This document shows, piece by piece, positions 43,998-52,721 of a stretch of 64,000 nucleotides of DNA. Each line of letters opens with the position of its first letter. Position 1 is the first letter of the stretch. Source of the DNA: Moritella sp. PE36 (lineage in GTDB: Bacteria; Pseudomonadota; Gammaproteobacteria; Enterobacterales; Moritellaceae); NCBI RefSeq assembly GCF_000170855.1, contig NZ_ABCQ01000002.1:186001-250000 (forward strand). The letters run 5' to 3'. The position numbers and the translations under genes are program-made. The notes below the pieces were generated by a model that was not told the DNA's origin, did no database searches, and worked only from the letters and a program-made list of their open reading frames with translations.

Positions 43998-44420
43998 CTA
44001 TTGAGCAGTCACCGCAGGCACTGGAAATATCTTGTCATACGCTAAGTTATAGCCATAAGCGTAAAACAAATAGAAAACAACCATACCGATATCAAGCACA
44101 AACGCATTCCATAAACTCAGATCTAAGAACCACGCCATAAACGGAATAGTTAAAAACAGTAAACCGCCTTCAAACCCTAAGCTGTGCACAATACGGATCA
44201 GGGTGGTTTTCGTCACGGTCCCCATTTTTTTCAACATGTATTTATCAAAACCAATGTTGTAAACATAATTCCAGCCCGTCGCCACAACCGAGAACAATAC
44301 GCCCATAGCTCCAACATGACCAAGCTCAAAACCTAATTGACTTAATATACCCATGATCGCCACTAAACCAATTATTTCAAATAAAATAGCGTGTCTAATA
44401 CGGTCTAATCTTGTTCTCAT
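43998..44420 (-). CDS. PACE-family multidrug/biogenic-amine efflux transporter
   Basis: 140 residues, four membrane helices, with the paired bacterial-transmembrane-pair domains: RTRLDRIRHAILFEIIGLVA, VVATGWNYVYNIGFDKYMLK, then the second half starting RIVHSLGFEGGLLFL and ending YAYGYNLAYDKIFPV. PACE proteins such as AceI export chlorhexidine and biocides or natural polyamines in exchange for protons. A LysR regulator often diverges from such genes; none does here. It is followed by its own terminator. Confidence 0.88.
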   Translation of the reverse strand: MRTRLDRIRHAILFEIIGLVAIMGILSQLGFELGHVGAMGVLFSVVATGWNYVYNIGFDKYMLKKMGTVTKTTLIRIVHSLGFEGGLLFLTIPFMAWFLDLSLWNAFVLDIGMVVFYLFYAYGYNLAYDKIFPVPAVTAQ

Positions 44421-44689
44421 CTGTTGTTCTCCACATCATCAATCTGCATGTCACAACAATTGTCGTAATCATACTTTTATAAATATTTATTATGACGGCT
44501 ATTCTATAGCTAAAAACCATAACTAAAAGTTAGTTTCCATCTGTTTTTCGGATACATAGAAGGCGTCACGATTAGATGTCCTGACAAAGGCAGGATGGCA
44601 TTAAAGCACTCAATATTCAACGGACCATGGTTTTCTAAGTTGGAATAACAAGATATTGATGAAAGGAATTTGTATCTAATTCACGATGA

Positions 44690-44733
44690 GTAATGCCAAT
44701 AGTATACAACTACCATGATCTGATTGGCATTAC
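44690..44733. repeat. Perfect 11-bp inverted repeat
   Basis: GTAATGCCAAT (44690-44700) and ATTGGCATTAC (44723-44733), spaced by 22 bases. No T-tract follows on the plus strand, so an operator or a transcript hairpin is more likely than a terminator. Confidence 0.55.
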
Positions 44734-44743
44734 CCCAGACCTC

Positions 44744-44760
44744 TTACAAACGCATACAAA
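44744..44760. promoter_or_regulatory. RstA-box-like direct repeat upstream of the DUF535 gene
   Basis: TTACAAACGCATACAAA: half-sites TTACA and ATACA 10 bp apart; 16 of 17 bases are identical with 12051-12067 upstream of the response regulator. Confidence 0.5.
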
Positions 44761-44953
44761 ATATTCTTAGTTAAAAATAACTATTTGCTATAAATTTACA
44801 CAATTGAATAAAGATACCCAAACAAACATAAACCAAGCATGACGGTCTTACTCAAACTCCGAATTGTCACCGATCGGACAGTGCAGAAATATTAAATACA
44901 GTACAGTTGAAATACCAACCATTAACGCTCTTTTTACTAGGAATAACAAACTG

Positions 44954-45892
44954 ATGTCTACAACTAACATCTTTGACTTCGCCGATCAGATTTACCCTAA
45001 TGCAAAAGGGATGAGAAAAATACAAAAGAAAGGGCGCTTCTATTTTTGGGCGGTAACAAACAGTAAAGCTGTCAATGCGATGGTGACTCTTTTTTCCCGT
45101 GAAAATTTAAAGCCAATATTAAAAAACACCCCAGAGGTAATAGAAAAGCCGCTAAAACCTTATCTTTGTGTTAACTGGTCAAGTACGGAACGTGTTGAGC
45201 ACTTAACACAACATTACCAGTTTATTGATGATACTTTTGGGAAACACGCGAGTACTATTGTTTCTGATGATGGTGTGACCATCTTAGCGTTCAAAAGTTT
45301 AAGCGAACAAACATATCGAATTCAGCTACATCGAGGCACAAGCCGAGAAGGTGGTATTGGTATTCGTTTAGTTAACGATAAGGACCAAAGTGTCTATGCT
45401 TTAGCATGTAATATCTCCGGTACACATACTAAAACAATGCATATTGGTATGTTACAAGGTCCTCGTGATTCAGTAGAAAATCGCCATGCGCTGATTAAAG
45501 AATTAACCAAATCACTGCACGGTTTACGCACTAAATCATTATTGGTTGAAATGGCGTTAATGCTGTCCCGTATTTTAGGGATCAGTGAAGTAAAAGCGAT
45601 TTCTAACAAAGGCCATATTTATCAAGCTATACGTTATATTGGCTCAAAACGAAACTCAGTGACCTTTGATTACGATGGTTTGTGGGACGAGTTTGAAGCG
45701 ACAAAACTCGACCCATACATGTTTGGCTTGTCAGTGTTTACCCCACGAAAAGATCCGCTAACATTGAAAAAAACCAAACGAAAAATGTACACGAAGCGAT
45801 ACCAATGGCTAGATGACACTGAAGTAGAGATGGCGACAAATTTAGCGCCTTGGCTGGTAAATCCAATAATGCAAAACGAACAAGCAGCCTAA
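44954..45892 (+). CDS. VirK/YbjX family (DUF535) protein
   Basis: 312 residues from the ATG at 44954 (MSTTNIFDFADQIYPNAKGM). A 30-codon longer frame begins with TTG and is less likely. Family segments: LCVNWSSTERVEHLTQHYQF, QLHRGTSREGGIGIRLVND, HIGMLQGPRDSVENRHALIK and the C-terminal KRKMYTKRYQWLDDTEVEM. Clearly a paralogue of the gene at 32597-33562, but quite diverged. Function as for that family: envelope or antimicrobial-peptide resistance, unproven here. It has the RstA-box-like repeat in its promoter. Confidence 0.82.
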   Translation: MSTTNIFDFADQIYPNAKGMRKIQKKGRFYFWAVTNSKAVNAMVTLFSRENLKPILKNTPEVIEKPLKPYLCVNWSSTERVEHLTQHYQFIDDTFGKHASTIVSDDGVTILAFKSLSEQTYRIQLHRGTSREGGIGIRLVNDKDQSVYALACNISGTHTKTMHIGMLQGPRDSVENRHALIKELTKSLHGLRTKSLLVEMALMLSRILGISEVKAISNKGHIYQAIRYIGSKRNSVTFDYDGLWDEFEATKLDPYMFGLSVFTPRKDPLTLKKTKRKMYTKRYQWLDDTEVEMATNLAPWLVNPIMQNEQAA

Positions 45893-45913
45893 GAACATAA
45901 TCAACAGCTAGGT

Positions 45914-45945
45914 ACAAGTTCACAACATTAAGCTTGTGAATTTGT
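45914..45945. terminator. Bidirectional terminator between the DUF535 and GNAT genes
   Basis: ACAAGTTCACAA (45914-45925) and TTGTGAATTTGT (45934-45945): 12-bp stem with one G-U pair. It overlaps the last codons of the GNAT gene. Confidence 0.6.
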
Positions 45946-46449
45946 ATTCAGTTTATAAATGCGATCGGCATATAATATGCCGCCTATGTTATACGCTTGC
46001 GGTATCACTTCATTAAGCTTAAATCCACACTTCGCCAATACCTTTTCTGAAGCACTATTACCTTCAGTAACAATACCTTGAAATACCGAGATAAGGTGCA
46101 CGCGCATTGCCCAATTGATAAGTCCCTGTAATGATTCAGTCGCATAACCCTGACCAAAATATTCCGGTAATAACAGATAACCGACTTCTGCAGATCGGCC
46201 ATCATAATCGAACCCCGTGATGCCAACCGCCGTATTGGTTTCAACATCGGTGATCAGCAAACACAGCCAAGCACCAGAAGTGACAGACCAGTGAGGTAAA
46301 CGCGATTCAAATTTAGCGCGAATATCATCGTCACTTGGTTGATCAAAACATTTTTCAATCACACGCGATTCGGTATGTAACCGTAAAAACAACGGCCAAT
46401 CTTGTGCCGTTATTTGACGCATACTTAAGCGCGAGGTCGTGATCAGCAT
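45928..46449 (-). CDS. GNAT-family N-acetyltransferase (RimJ/RimL-like)
   Basis: 173 residues. Opening TSRLSMRQITAQDWPLFLRL is typical of the RimJ/RimL group. The acetyl-CoA pyrophosphate loop is in LPEYFGQGYATESLQGLINW, and the end ASEKVLAKCGFKLNEVIP is the usual last motif. It acetylates an amine of unknown identity (ribosomal proteins, small molecules). The ATG is next to the convergent terminator region. Confidence 0.88.
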   Translation of the reverse strand: MLITTSRLSMRQITAQDWPLFLRLHTESRVIEKCFDQPSDDDIRAKFESRLPHWSVTSGAWLCLLITDVETNTAVGITGFDYDGRSAEVGYLLLPEYFGQGYATESLQGLINWAMRVHLISVFQGIVTEGNSASEKVLAKCGFKLNEVIPQAYNIGGILYADRIYKLNTNSQA

Positions 46450-46577
46450 ATTACTTCCTTTACCACATCATGTGATTTAACAGCCTAAACAATTATCGCA
46501 GTATCATATATTTCAAATTGTATTTTTACAAAGTAAACCTAAGTAACTATTTTATGAAGTAAATCTAAGCACCGCTT

Positions 46578-46901
46578 TTATAGAGAGAACCTAAATACCA
46601 TAAAAGCACACATACCTATAAACACCACAGCTAAGGTATTCTTTATCTTTAAACTTAATAACACAGTCAATACACCTGCATATAAAAACGGACTATTAAA
46701 AAACCCGGCCTCACTGCTTTGATGTCCTAAAAATACAATAGGCACCCACATTGCGGTTAATACAGCGGGGGCTGTAAAGCTCAATGCCCGCTTTATTCTC
46801 GGACTTAATTCAAATGAAACAACTCGAGATAAAAACAAATACCGACATGAAAACGTAATGCATGCCATCCCACCTAATACTAGCCAAAAATTATCCATCA
46901 T
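46578..46901 (-). CDS. azlD: AzlD-family branched-chain amino acid export subunit
   Basis: 107 residues with three to four membrane helices. Sequence MACITFSCRYLFLSRVVSFE and the SFTAPAVLTAMWVPIVFLG segment fit AzlD, the small partner of AzlC. Together they export branched-chain amino acids and analogues. Its ATG lies just past the azlC stop (the ribosome site AAGGA is inside the end of azlC). The first two codons are both Met. Confidence 0.88.
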   Translation of the reverse strand: MMDNFWLVLGGMACITFSCRYLFLSRVVSFELSPRIKRALSFTAPAVLTAMWVPIVFLGHQSSEAGFFNSPFLYAGVLTVLLSLKIKNTLAVVFIGMCAFMVFRFSL

Positions 46902-46902
46902 G

Positions 46903-47619
46903 TTATTCCTTAATTGGGGTGAAATAGCCCGCTAACATGCCAGTGATAGTTGCAATAATCAGCGCAGAATCAGGGATGTAAATAGATAATACTAAGGCAC
47001 TAAAGCCACTCACAATGACAGCAATAAGTATGGATATATCTTTGATTGACGGGATCACAATAGCAATAAAGGTCGCCGCTATCGCAAACTCTAGCCCTAA
47101 ACTTTCCAGATTAGGAATGTATTGCCCCGCTACAATGCCAGCAAACGTTGAGACATTCCAAACGACATAAAATGTAATACCAGCGCTTATCGCATATAAC
47201 GCCGAGAAGGTCTTATGTTTCTCGATGTAAGCACAAGTGACAGCAAACATTTCATCAGTGAGAAAAAAGGCAATACAACTGCGTGATAAAAAAGATCGCT
47301 GCCGAACATGCTCTCTAAATACCGCTGAATATAAAAGATGGCGAGAACTGATCACAAAGGTAGATGAAAAAATAGATGAGATGGCTCCCGCAGCGCCCAA
47401 AATAGTAATACTGGCGAGCTGTGCCGCTCCAGCAAAAACCAATAACGACATTAACTGAGCCTGGATCGCGGTAAGTCCTATGTTAATTGCTAGCGAACCG
47501 CATAAGATCCCCCACGGTACCGTTGCCAGTGCCAGCGGCATAATATCTATCACCGCACGATTAATTGTTTTCACATCGCTTGTTATAGGGCTGTAAGCGA
47601 CATCAGTTTCATTTAGCAT
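46903..47619 (-). CDS. azlC: AzlC-family branched-chain amino acid exporter
   Basis: 238 residues, about seven helices. The family opening IDIMPLALATVPWGILCGSL and the FAGAAQLASITILGAAG segment and SSRHLLYSAVF motif identify AzlC (YgaZ-like). It works with AzlD encoded immediately downstream. A GGAG ribosome site precedes its ATG. The AraC regulator just upstream on the same strand may control it. Confidence 0.92.
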   Translation of the reverse strand: MLNETDVAYSPITSDVKTINRAVIDIMPLALATVPWGILCGSLAINIGLTAIQAQLMSLLVFAGAAQLASITILGAAGAISSIFSSTFVISSRHLLYSAVFREHVRQRSFLSRSCIAFFLTDEMFAVTCAYIEKHKTFSALYAISAGITFYVVWNVSTFAGIVAGQYIPNLESLGLEFAIAATFIAIVIPSIKDISILIAVIVSGFSALVLSIYIPDSALIIATITGMLAGYFTPIKE

Positions 47620-47663
47620 AAGTAAACTCCTTCAATATTTAGAAGTAGCTTAAAGTTAAAGTG

Positions 47664-48521
47664 CTAAAGCATCTTGTACAAAACTGCTTGTTTTTGAAAT
47701 TTACTCGGTGATGTACCCATCGCTTTTTTAAAATGTCGATTGAAATGACTCTGGTCGTGAAAACCACAATCGGCGGCCACTTGCACGGGTTTAACACCGA
47801 GCATTAACAATGTTTTAGCCTTCTTTAATCGCATCTGTATCTGATAACTATGCGGGGCAATATAGAACACTTTTTTAAATTGACGGATGAAATGAAACTG
47901 ACTGAGTCCAGCCATCGCCGCCAGCGTTATTAATGACACATCCTCTTCAGGATACGCATCAAGATATTCTTTCACTAACAATAATCTCTGCTTGCTACCC
48001 GATATATCACTAGGTGTGTTTTTCATCGATGAATGGCGCAGGGTCATATGCATCATGATGCTGTATAAGATCGTTTCAATGAGTAACTTTGAGGCATTAC
48101 TATCGATCTGAGCAAAGAGTAATCTTAATTGCGCTGATAACTGTGGGTCTTTAACCACGGCATGATTAAAATAAGGTGCGTTAAACTGACCATCATAGAG
48201 ATCATTCGTCATACTCTCAAAATGTGACGGATGCGGATACATCGCCCGATACCGCCAACCGTCTTGTGTCGCCGACTCCCCCGTATGGACATCGTCGGCA
48301 TTGACGAAAATAATCGAATTTTCATCGGCAATATGGGTACTGCCACTGCGTTCAAACCGTTGTGCGCCTTTATCGATAACACCTATCGTATAACCTTCAT
48401 GTACGTGTTTAGAAAATGTCTGTTCTTGATAGTCAGCATCGACAATTTCCAACCCGTTAAAGGCATCTACAATTTTGAATTCAGCTTTTTCCTTGCTGAT
48501 GTGAGGCATCTTCTTACTCAT
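47664..48521 (-). CDS. AraC-family regulator with cupin sensor domain
   Basis: 285 residues. N-terminal cupin-like sensor (FSKHVHEGYTIGVIDKGAQR, about residues 34-53; DENSIIFVNADDVHTGES). The C-terminal double helix-turn-helix carries VSLITLAAMAGLSQFHFIRQ and VAADCGFHDQSHFNRHFKKA, followed by GTSPSKFQKQ. A start four codons later (48509) is also possible because the first ATG has AGG directly adjacent. It sits 45 bases upstream of azlC on the same strand, so it is likely to regulate the azlCD genes. Confidence 0.9.
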   Translation of the reverse strand: MSKKMPHISKEKAEFKIVDAFNGLEIVDADYQEQTFSKHVHEGYTIGVIDKGAQRFERSGSTHIADENSIIFVNADDVHTGESATQDGWRYRAMYPHPSHFESMTNDLYDGQFNAPYFNHAVVKDPQLSAQLRLLFAQIDSNASKLLIETILYSIMMHMTLRHSSMKNTPSDISGSKQRLLLVKEYLDAYPEEDVSLITLAAMAGLSQFHFIRQFKKVFYIAPHSYQIQMRLKKAKTLLMLGVKPVQVAADCGFHDQSHFNRHFKKAMGTSPSKFQKQAVLYKML

Positions 48522-48595
48522 CCTATTAAAGCGTTATTTTATAGTACAATATTGCTCATATTTTTGAAGGTATATTGGCTAAAGTGGCCTTTATA

Positions 48596-49471
48596 TTAAT
48601 TCACCTGCGCCAGAGTAAATTTAACAAAACGTCGATTAGCCAAAGACAAATACCCATCTTTACGCCACGCAAGTGCCAGATTCAAATAAATAGGCGGATC
48701 AAACGGAATTCCTTTAACGTCCGCTTCTTGATCTGTGACTAACTCCAATAATGCGGTAATGGCAAATTCATTCTTCACGATATTAAGGATCATGGTGATC
48801 AAGTTTGTTTCAAAGGAATAATTCGCGGTCATATTATTTGCTTTACACAAACCATCAATCACTTCGCGATGAAAATAACCAGCCTTAAACATCACTAATT
48901 CATGGGTGAAAAAATCTGCATAAGTCACCGATTCAGCCTCTGCCAAAGCATGATTCTTACCAACAGCAGCCACCATCTGGGGACGAATTAAGCGCTGAAC
49001 TTGTAAGCTTTCAGGCACATGATCATCGACAATAACCCCGAGATCTAATTCACCAGAGAGTAATTTTTCTTTAATAGTTTGCGTACCAGCTTCGACAATA
49101 CTCAGGTTTAAATTAGGGTACTTAAACTTAAAGGCCATTAAGATCTCAGGAAAAAAGTACGATCCCATCATCCCCGGAATACCAATTCTGACCTCACCTT
49201 GTTCGAGGTCGCGTAAATCGTTTAATGCCATTTCAGCATCCACGATACGAGCCAGAATATCCTTGCTGTGAACCAGTAATACTTCACCTTCTTTGGTGAC
49301 AACCACGCCTTTGCTGCTGCGGATCAATAACGGCATACCTATTTGCTGTTCAAATTTACGCATGGCAATACTCAGCGCCGATTGGGCAATTCCAAGATGC
49401 TCGGCCGCCTTGGTATAACTGCCCTGTGCAACAATCGTGGCAAAATAATGCAGTATTTTAGAATTAAGCAT
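48596..49471 (-). CDS. LysR-family transcriptional regulator
   Basis: 291 residues. Helix-turn-helix: LHYFATIVAQGSYTKAAEHL, GIAQSALSIAMRKFEQQIGM; effector domain VRIGIPGMMGSYFFPEILMA. It is divergent from the MFS gene at 49624 with a 150-base spacer, which is the normal pairing for a LysR regulator and its target exporter. Confidence 0.92.
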   Translation of the reverse strand: MLNSKILHYFATIVAQGSYTKAAEHLGIAQSALSIAMRKFEQQIGMPLLIRSSKGVVVTKEGEVLLVHSKDILARIVDAEMALNDLRDLEQGEVRIGIPGMMGSYFFPEILMAFKFKYPNLNLSIVEAGTQTIKEKLLSGELDLGVIVDDHVPESLQVQRLIRPQMVAAVGKNHALAEAESVTYADFFTHELVMFKAGYFHREVIDGLCKANNMTANYSFETNLITMILNIVKNEFAITALLELVTDQEADVKGIPFDPPIYLNLALAWRKDGYLSLANRRFVKFTLAQVN

Positions 49472-49623
49472 AACTAAAATAGATACCTTCTATGATATTT
49501 ATATATTTTTCATATTAGCACTACTCCACTACTCTATAAGCATTGTTAGTACCGCATGAGCCTAAAAAAGTAGATCATGCTATTCCCTCAACTATTTACC
49601 TTAGTTATCAGCAGGACGGATAA

Positions 49624-50832
49624 ATGATTGCGCTACATTCTCAAGATTATAAAAAAGTAACACTGGGGCTTGGTCTCGGCTCATTTCTGGTGTTTTGCAA
49701 TTTATATTATTTTCAGCCGCTACTGCCGTATTTCATGGTTAAGTTTAACGCCACTGAATTACAAGTTAACTGGTTATTCTCTAGCACCACCTTAGCCATC
49801 GCGATATCCTTACTGCCTTGGGCCATCTTATCTGAAGTGATTGGCCGCCGCCCCATCATGCGCTGCAGCTTAGTGCTTATTCCCTGCATCAATTTTTTAA
49901 TGTTTATTAGCCCTGATTTACACACGTTAATTTTATTGCGTGCATTACTCGGTATTGCGCTCGCGGGATTCATTGCCGTGGCAGTGGCGTATATGGCAGA
50001 AGAGTTCGCGCCACCCGCATTGTTGATCGCAGTGGGCGGTTACATCAGTGCCAATACCTTAGGTGGCATTATTGGTCGGATATATGGCGGAGTGATGACA
50101 GATGCGATAGGACTACAGTGGACTATTCTAGCAATGTCGGTGATCAGTGGTATTGCACTATTAATCATATTTCCACTGATATTAAAACAACGCCATTTTA
50201 CTGCCCAGCAAGGACGATTGCGTACACACGGAAAACAAATCATCAAACATATCAAAACACCCACGCTGTTTTTTGCGATGTTGATTGGTGGGCTCAATTT
50301 TTCCGTGTTCATTAATATCTTTTCAGTGATGGGATTTAAGTTATCTGCCGCACCTATCTCCTTACCTGCCAGCTTATTGTCACTGGTATTCCTGTGTTAC
50401 CTCAGCGGTACATTGTCAGCAAAGTTCAGTGGCCGCTGGCTGCATAACAATTCCTTATTCAGCGGGCTATTACTCGGCATCGGCATTAGTCTGGTCGGGC
50501 TCATCATCCTATCACTGCAAACTATGCTCACGATCATTATTGGTTTATTAGTATTAAGCGCAGGGGCATTCTTTATTCATGCTCTCGCTTACAGTCATAT
50601 TGGCCGCAGTGCAACGCAAGGTAAATCAACTGCAACCGCGCTATACCTAGTGATGTATTATTCGGGTGGTAGTGTCGGGGGCTTTATCCTTATCTACTGC
50701 TGGCAAGTCGGTGGATGGTGGACGGTATTAACCGCAACAAGCATCATTCATACTCTCATGGTGGCGTTGGTCTTTGCGCTGAGATTTGTATCTCGTCGCG
50801 ATACTCCCCCCGTTATCACCACCTTTGCCTAA
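49624..50832 (+). CDS. MFS transporter (YnfM-like)
   Basis: 402 residues with 12 predicted helices. N-terminal LGLGLGSFLVFCNLYYFQPL and the motif-A-like loop LPWAILSEVIGRRPIMRCSL (between TM2 and TM3) are typical of the drug:H+ antiporter MFS group. It probably exports a small compound and is regulated by the divergent LysR. AGGACGG lies just before the ATG. The substrate is unknown. Confidence 0.87.
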   Translation: MIALHSQDYKKVTLGLGLGSFLVFCNLYYFQPLLPYFMVKFNATELQVNWLFSSTTLAIAISLLPWAILSEVIGRRPIMRCSLVLIPCINFLMFISPDLHTLILLRALLGIALAGFIAVAVAYMAEEFAPPALLIAVGGYISANTLGGIIGRIYGGVMTDAIGLQWTILAMSVISGIALLIIFPLILKQRHFTAQQGRLRTHGKQIIKHIKTPTLFFAMLIGGLNFSVFINIFSVMGFKLSAAPISLPASLLSLVFLCYLSGTLSAKFSGRWLHNNSLFSGLLLGIGISLVGLIILSLQTMLTIIIGLLVLSAGAFFIHALAYSHIGRSATQGKSTATALYLVMYYSGGSVGGFILIYCWQVGGWWTVLTATSIIHTLMVALVFALRFVSRRDTPPVITTFA

Positions 50833-50941
50833 AAAGCAAAAGTAGTTTGCTTATAGGGTTATTGTTGGCGGAGGAAACAAAGCATAGAATTGCCCCATCT
50901 TGTTAAGCAAGTCCCAAACAATTCTATAAAAGGCATCAACC

Positions 50942-51919
50942 ATGAAAGCAATGATCATCAAAGAAATCGGTTCAAGCGACGTTTTTCAATTAGTAGAAAA
51001 AGCAAAACCAACATTAAAATCAGGCCACATGGTTGTTGAAGTAAAAGCAACCAGCGTAAACCCACTTGATACTATGTTACGTTCAATTGACCTGCCTTGG
51101 TCTGCAAACTTACCAGAAGTATTACACGGTGATGTTGCCGGTATCGTGGTTGAAGTAAGCGAAGACGTTACCAACTTCAACGTTGGTGACGAAGTTTACG
51201 GTATGGCAGGCGGTATTAACGGTGTTGACGGTGCACTCGCAGAGTTCATGTTAGTAGATGCTCGTTTAATGGCGCAAAAGCCGAAAACACTAACCATGAA
51301 ACAAGCAGCTGCATTACCGCTTGTTGCTATCACGTCATACGAAGCGCTAGTACACAAAATGAATGTACAAGCCGGTGATAACGTACTTATTCATGGCGCA
51401 ACGGGTGGCGTAGGTCACATCGCAGTACAACTTGCAAAAGTACTTGGCGCAACCGTAACTGCAACTCACTCAACCGCGAACGCAGAATTAGCAAAAACGG
51501 TAGGTGCAGATAACTTAGTCGATTTCAGCACAGAAACAGTGGCTGACTATGTGCAAGCGCACACTGGCGGTACTGGTTTTGATAAGATCTTTGATACTGT
51601 GGCTGGCGACAACATTCAAAAATCATTTGAAGCAGCGAAATTCAATGGTCACGTAGCAACAATTCTGCCGATTGAAAACGTACTACAAGTGGCACTAAAA
51701 AGCTTGTCGTTCCACAGTATATTAATGCTAATTCCATTATGTCACGGCATTAACCACGAGTCACACGGCCTTATCTTAACTGAAATTGCCGCACTTGTTG
51801 ATGCAGGTAAGATCACACCAATCATTGATGACAGCAACTTCTCTATCTGGGAAGTAGCACAAGCACACGATCACCTAGGCTCAGGTAAAGCGATAGGTAA
51901 AGTGACGTTAACAGCGTAA
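50942..51919 (+). CDS. NADP-dependent zinc-type quinone oxidoreductase (MDR family)
   Basis: 325 residues. The N-terminal GroES-like domain (VEVKATSVNPLDTMLRSIDL) and Rossmann motif IHGATGGVGHIAVQLAKVLG identify the MDR superfamily; ends AHDHLGSGKAIGKVTLTA. It reduces quinones or similar substrates with NADPH. No structural-zinc Cys cluster is seen. AGGCATC is a good ribosome site. It is followed by a strong terminator. The fragment at 43338 belongs to the same superfamily, but its sequence differs. Confidence 0.9.
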   Translation: MKAMIIKEIGSSDVFQLVEKAKPTLKSGHMVVEVKATSVNPLDTMLRSIDLPWSANLPEVLHGDVAGIVVEVSEDVTNFNVGDEVYGMAGGINGVDGALAEFMLVDARLMAQKPKTLTMKQAAALPLVAITSYEALVHKMNVQAGDNVLIHGATGGVGHIAVQLAKVLGATVTATHSTANAELAKTVGADNLVDFSTETVADYVQAHTGGTGFDKIFDTVAGDNIQKSFEAAKFNGHVATILPIENVLQVALKSLSFHSILMLIPLCHGINHESHGLILTEIAALVDAGKITPIIDDSNFSIWEVAQAHDHLGSGKAIGKVTLTA

Positions 51920-51971
51920 TTATCTGCACTGTTTTAAGACCCTGACTGTTTTAAGATCCAGAATAATTTAA

Positions 51972-52016
51972 AAGCACCACTGCGACTGTAGATAACCGTC
52001 GCGGTGGTGCTTTTTT
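51972..52016. terminator. Strong terminator after the oxidoreductase gene
   Basis: AAGCACCACTGCGAC (51972-51986) and GTCGCGGTGGTGCTT (51998-52012) form a 15-bp stem with one G-U pair, followed by TTTTTT. It lies between the oxidoreductase gene and the convergent lysE-like gene. Confidence 0.9.
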
Positions 52017-52028
52017 ATTAAGCTAAGA

Positions 52029-52637
52029 CTACATCGCTACACGCGCAGCAACCGCCAGCAATATCACGCCAGTTACCTTATCAATCTTATGCACATTATT
52101 TCTTAATTTATCCAACATCGACGACTGTGATAACACCACTGCAATAAGGCAATACCACAAGGTATCAAACGTAAATACCGTTGCCACCATGATCAGATTT
52201 TGTAACCAGCCAGCATCCGCTTCGACAAATTGACCAAATAACGCTAAAAAGAATATCGCTAATTTAGGATTCAGAAACGCGATCATAAAACCTTGTACGA
52301 TACTGTCTTTTAGGGTCACCACTTCTTGCTGTTGAGCAACATCCCCTAACGCCGGTTTTGACGTTAACGCCTTATAAGCCAAGCGTAATAACATCGCCAC
52401 ACCAGCATATTTAATGACATTAAATAACCAAGGCGTTTGTTGGATCACAATAGCTAAACCAACCACAGTTAACGTCGCATACACACCAACTCCTACACCG
52501 TGGGCAATACTGGCTGCAACACCGTTAACCCGACCACCTGAAATAGTATGCTTTAATACCACCGCCAGACTCGGACCCGGTGTCATCGCGCCCATCATGC
52601 AAATCAGTGCTAAAGACAGCCATGCAGTGAATTCCAT
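52029..52637 (-). CDS. LysE-family amino-acid exporter
   Basis: 202 residues with six helices. N-terminal LALICMMGAMTPGPSLAVVL (the TPGP motif), the middle SIVQGFMIAFLNPKLAIFFL (NPK motif) and end VTGVILLAVAARVAM are typical of LysE/RhtB exporters. It exports an amino acid or derivative. GAGGGG lies before the ATG. It is divergent in genome order from the LysR at 52722, but both are on the minus strand with the LysR upstream, so the LysR may control it. Confidence 0.9.
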   Translation of the reverse strand: MEFTAWLSLALICMMGAMTPGPSLAVVLKHTISGGRVNGVAASIAHGVGVGVYATLTVVGLAIVIQQTPWLFNVIKYAGVAMLLRLAYKALTSKPALGDVAQQQEVVTLKDSIVQGFMIAFLNPKLAIFFLALFGQFVEADAGWLQNLIMVATVFTFDTLWYCLIAVVLSQSSMLDKLRNNVHKIDKVTGVILLAVAARVAM

Positions 52638-52721
52638 ACCTAACCCCTCATTTATTTTATATCAGTTTAATTAATTTCCCTCATATTAACGCAGCCAAAG
52701 CATGAGTAAAAACTGTATTTA

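Larger units (their letters stand above)
44421..44953. other. Intergenic region between the PACE and DUF535 genes
   Basis: About 530 bases with two supported structures: a perfect 11-bp inverted repeat (44690-44733) and an RstA-box-like direct repeat (44744-44760). No gene is visible. Confidence 0.5.
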
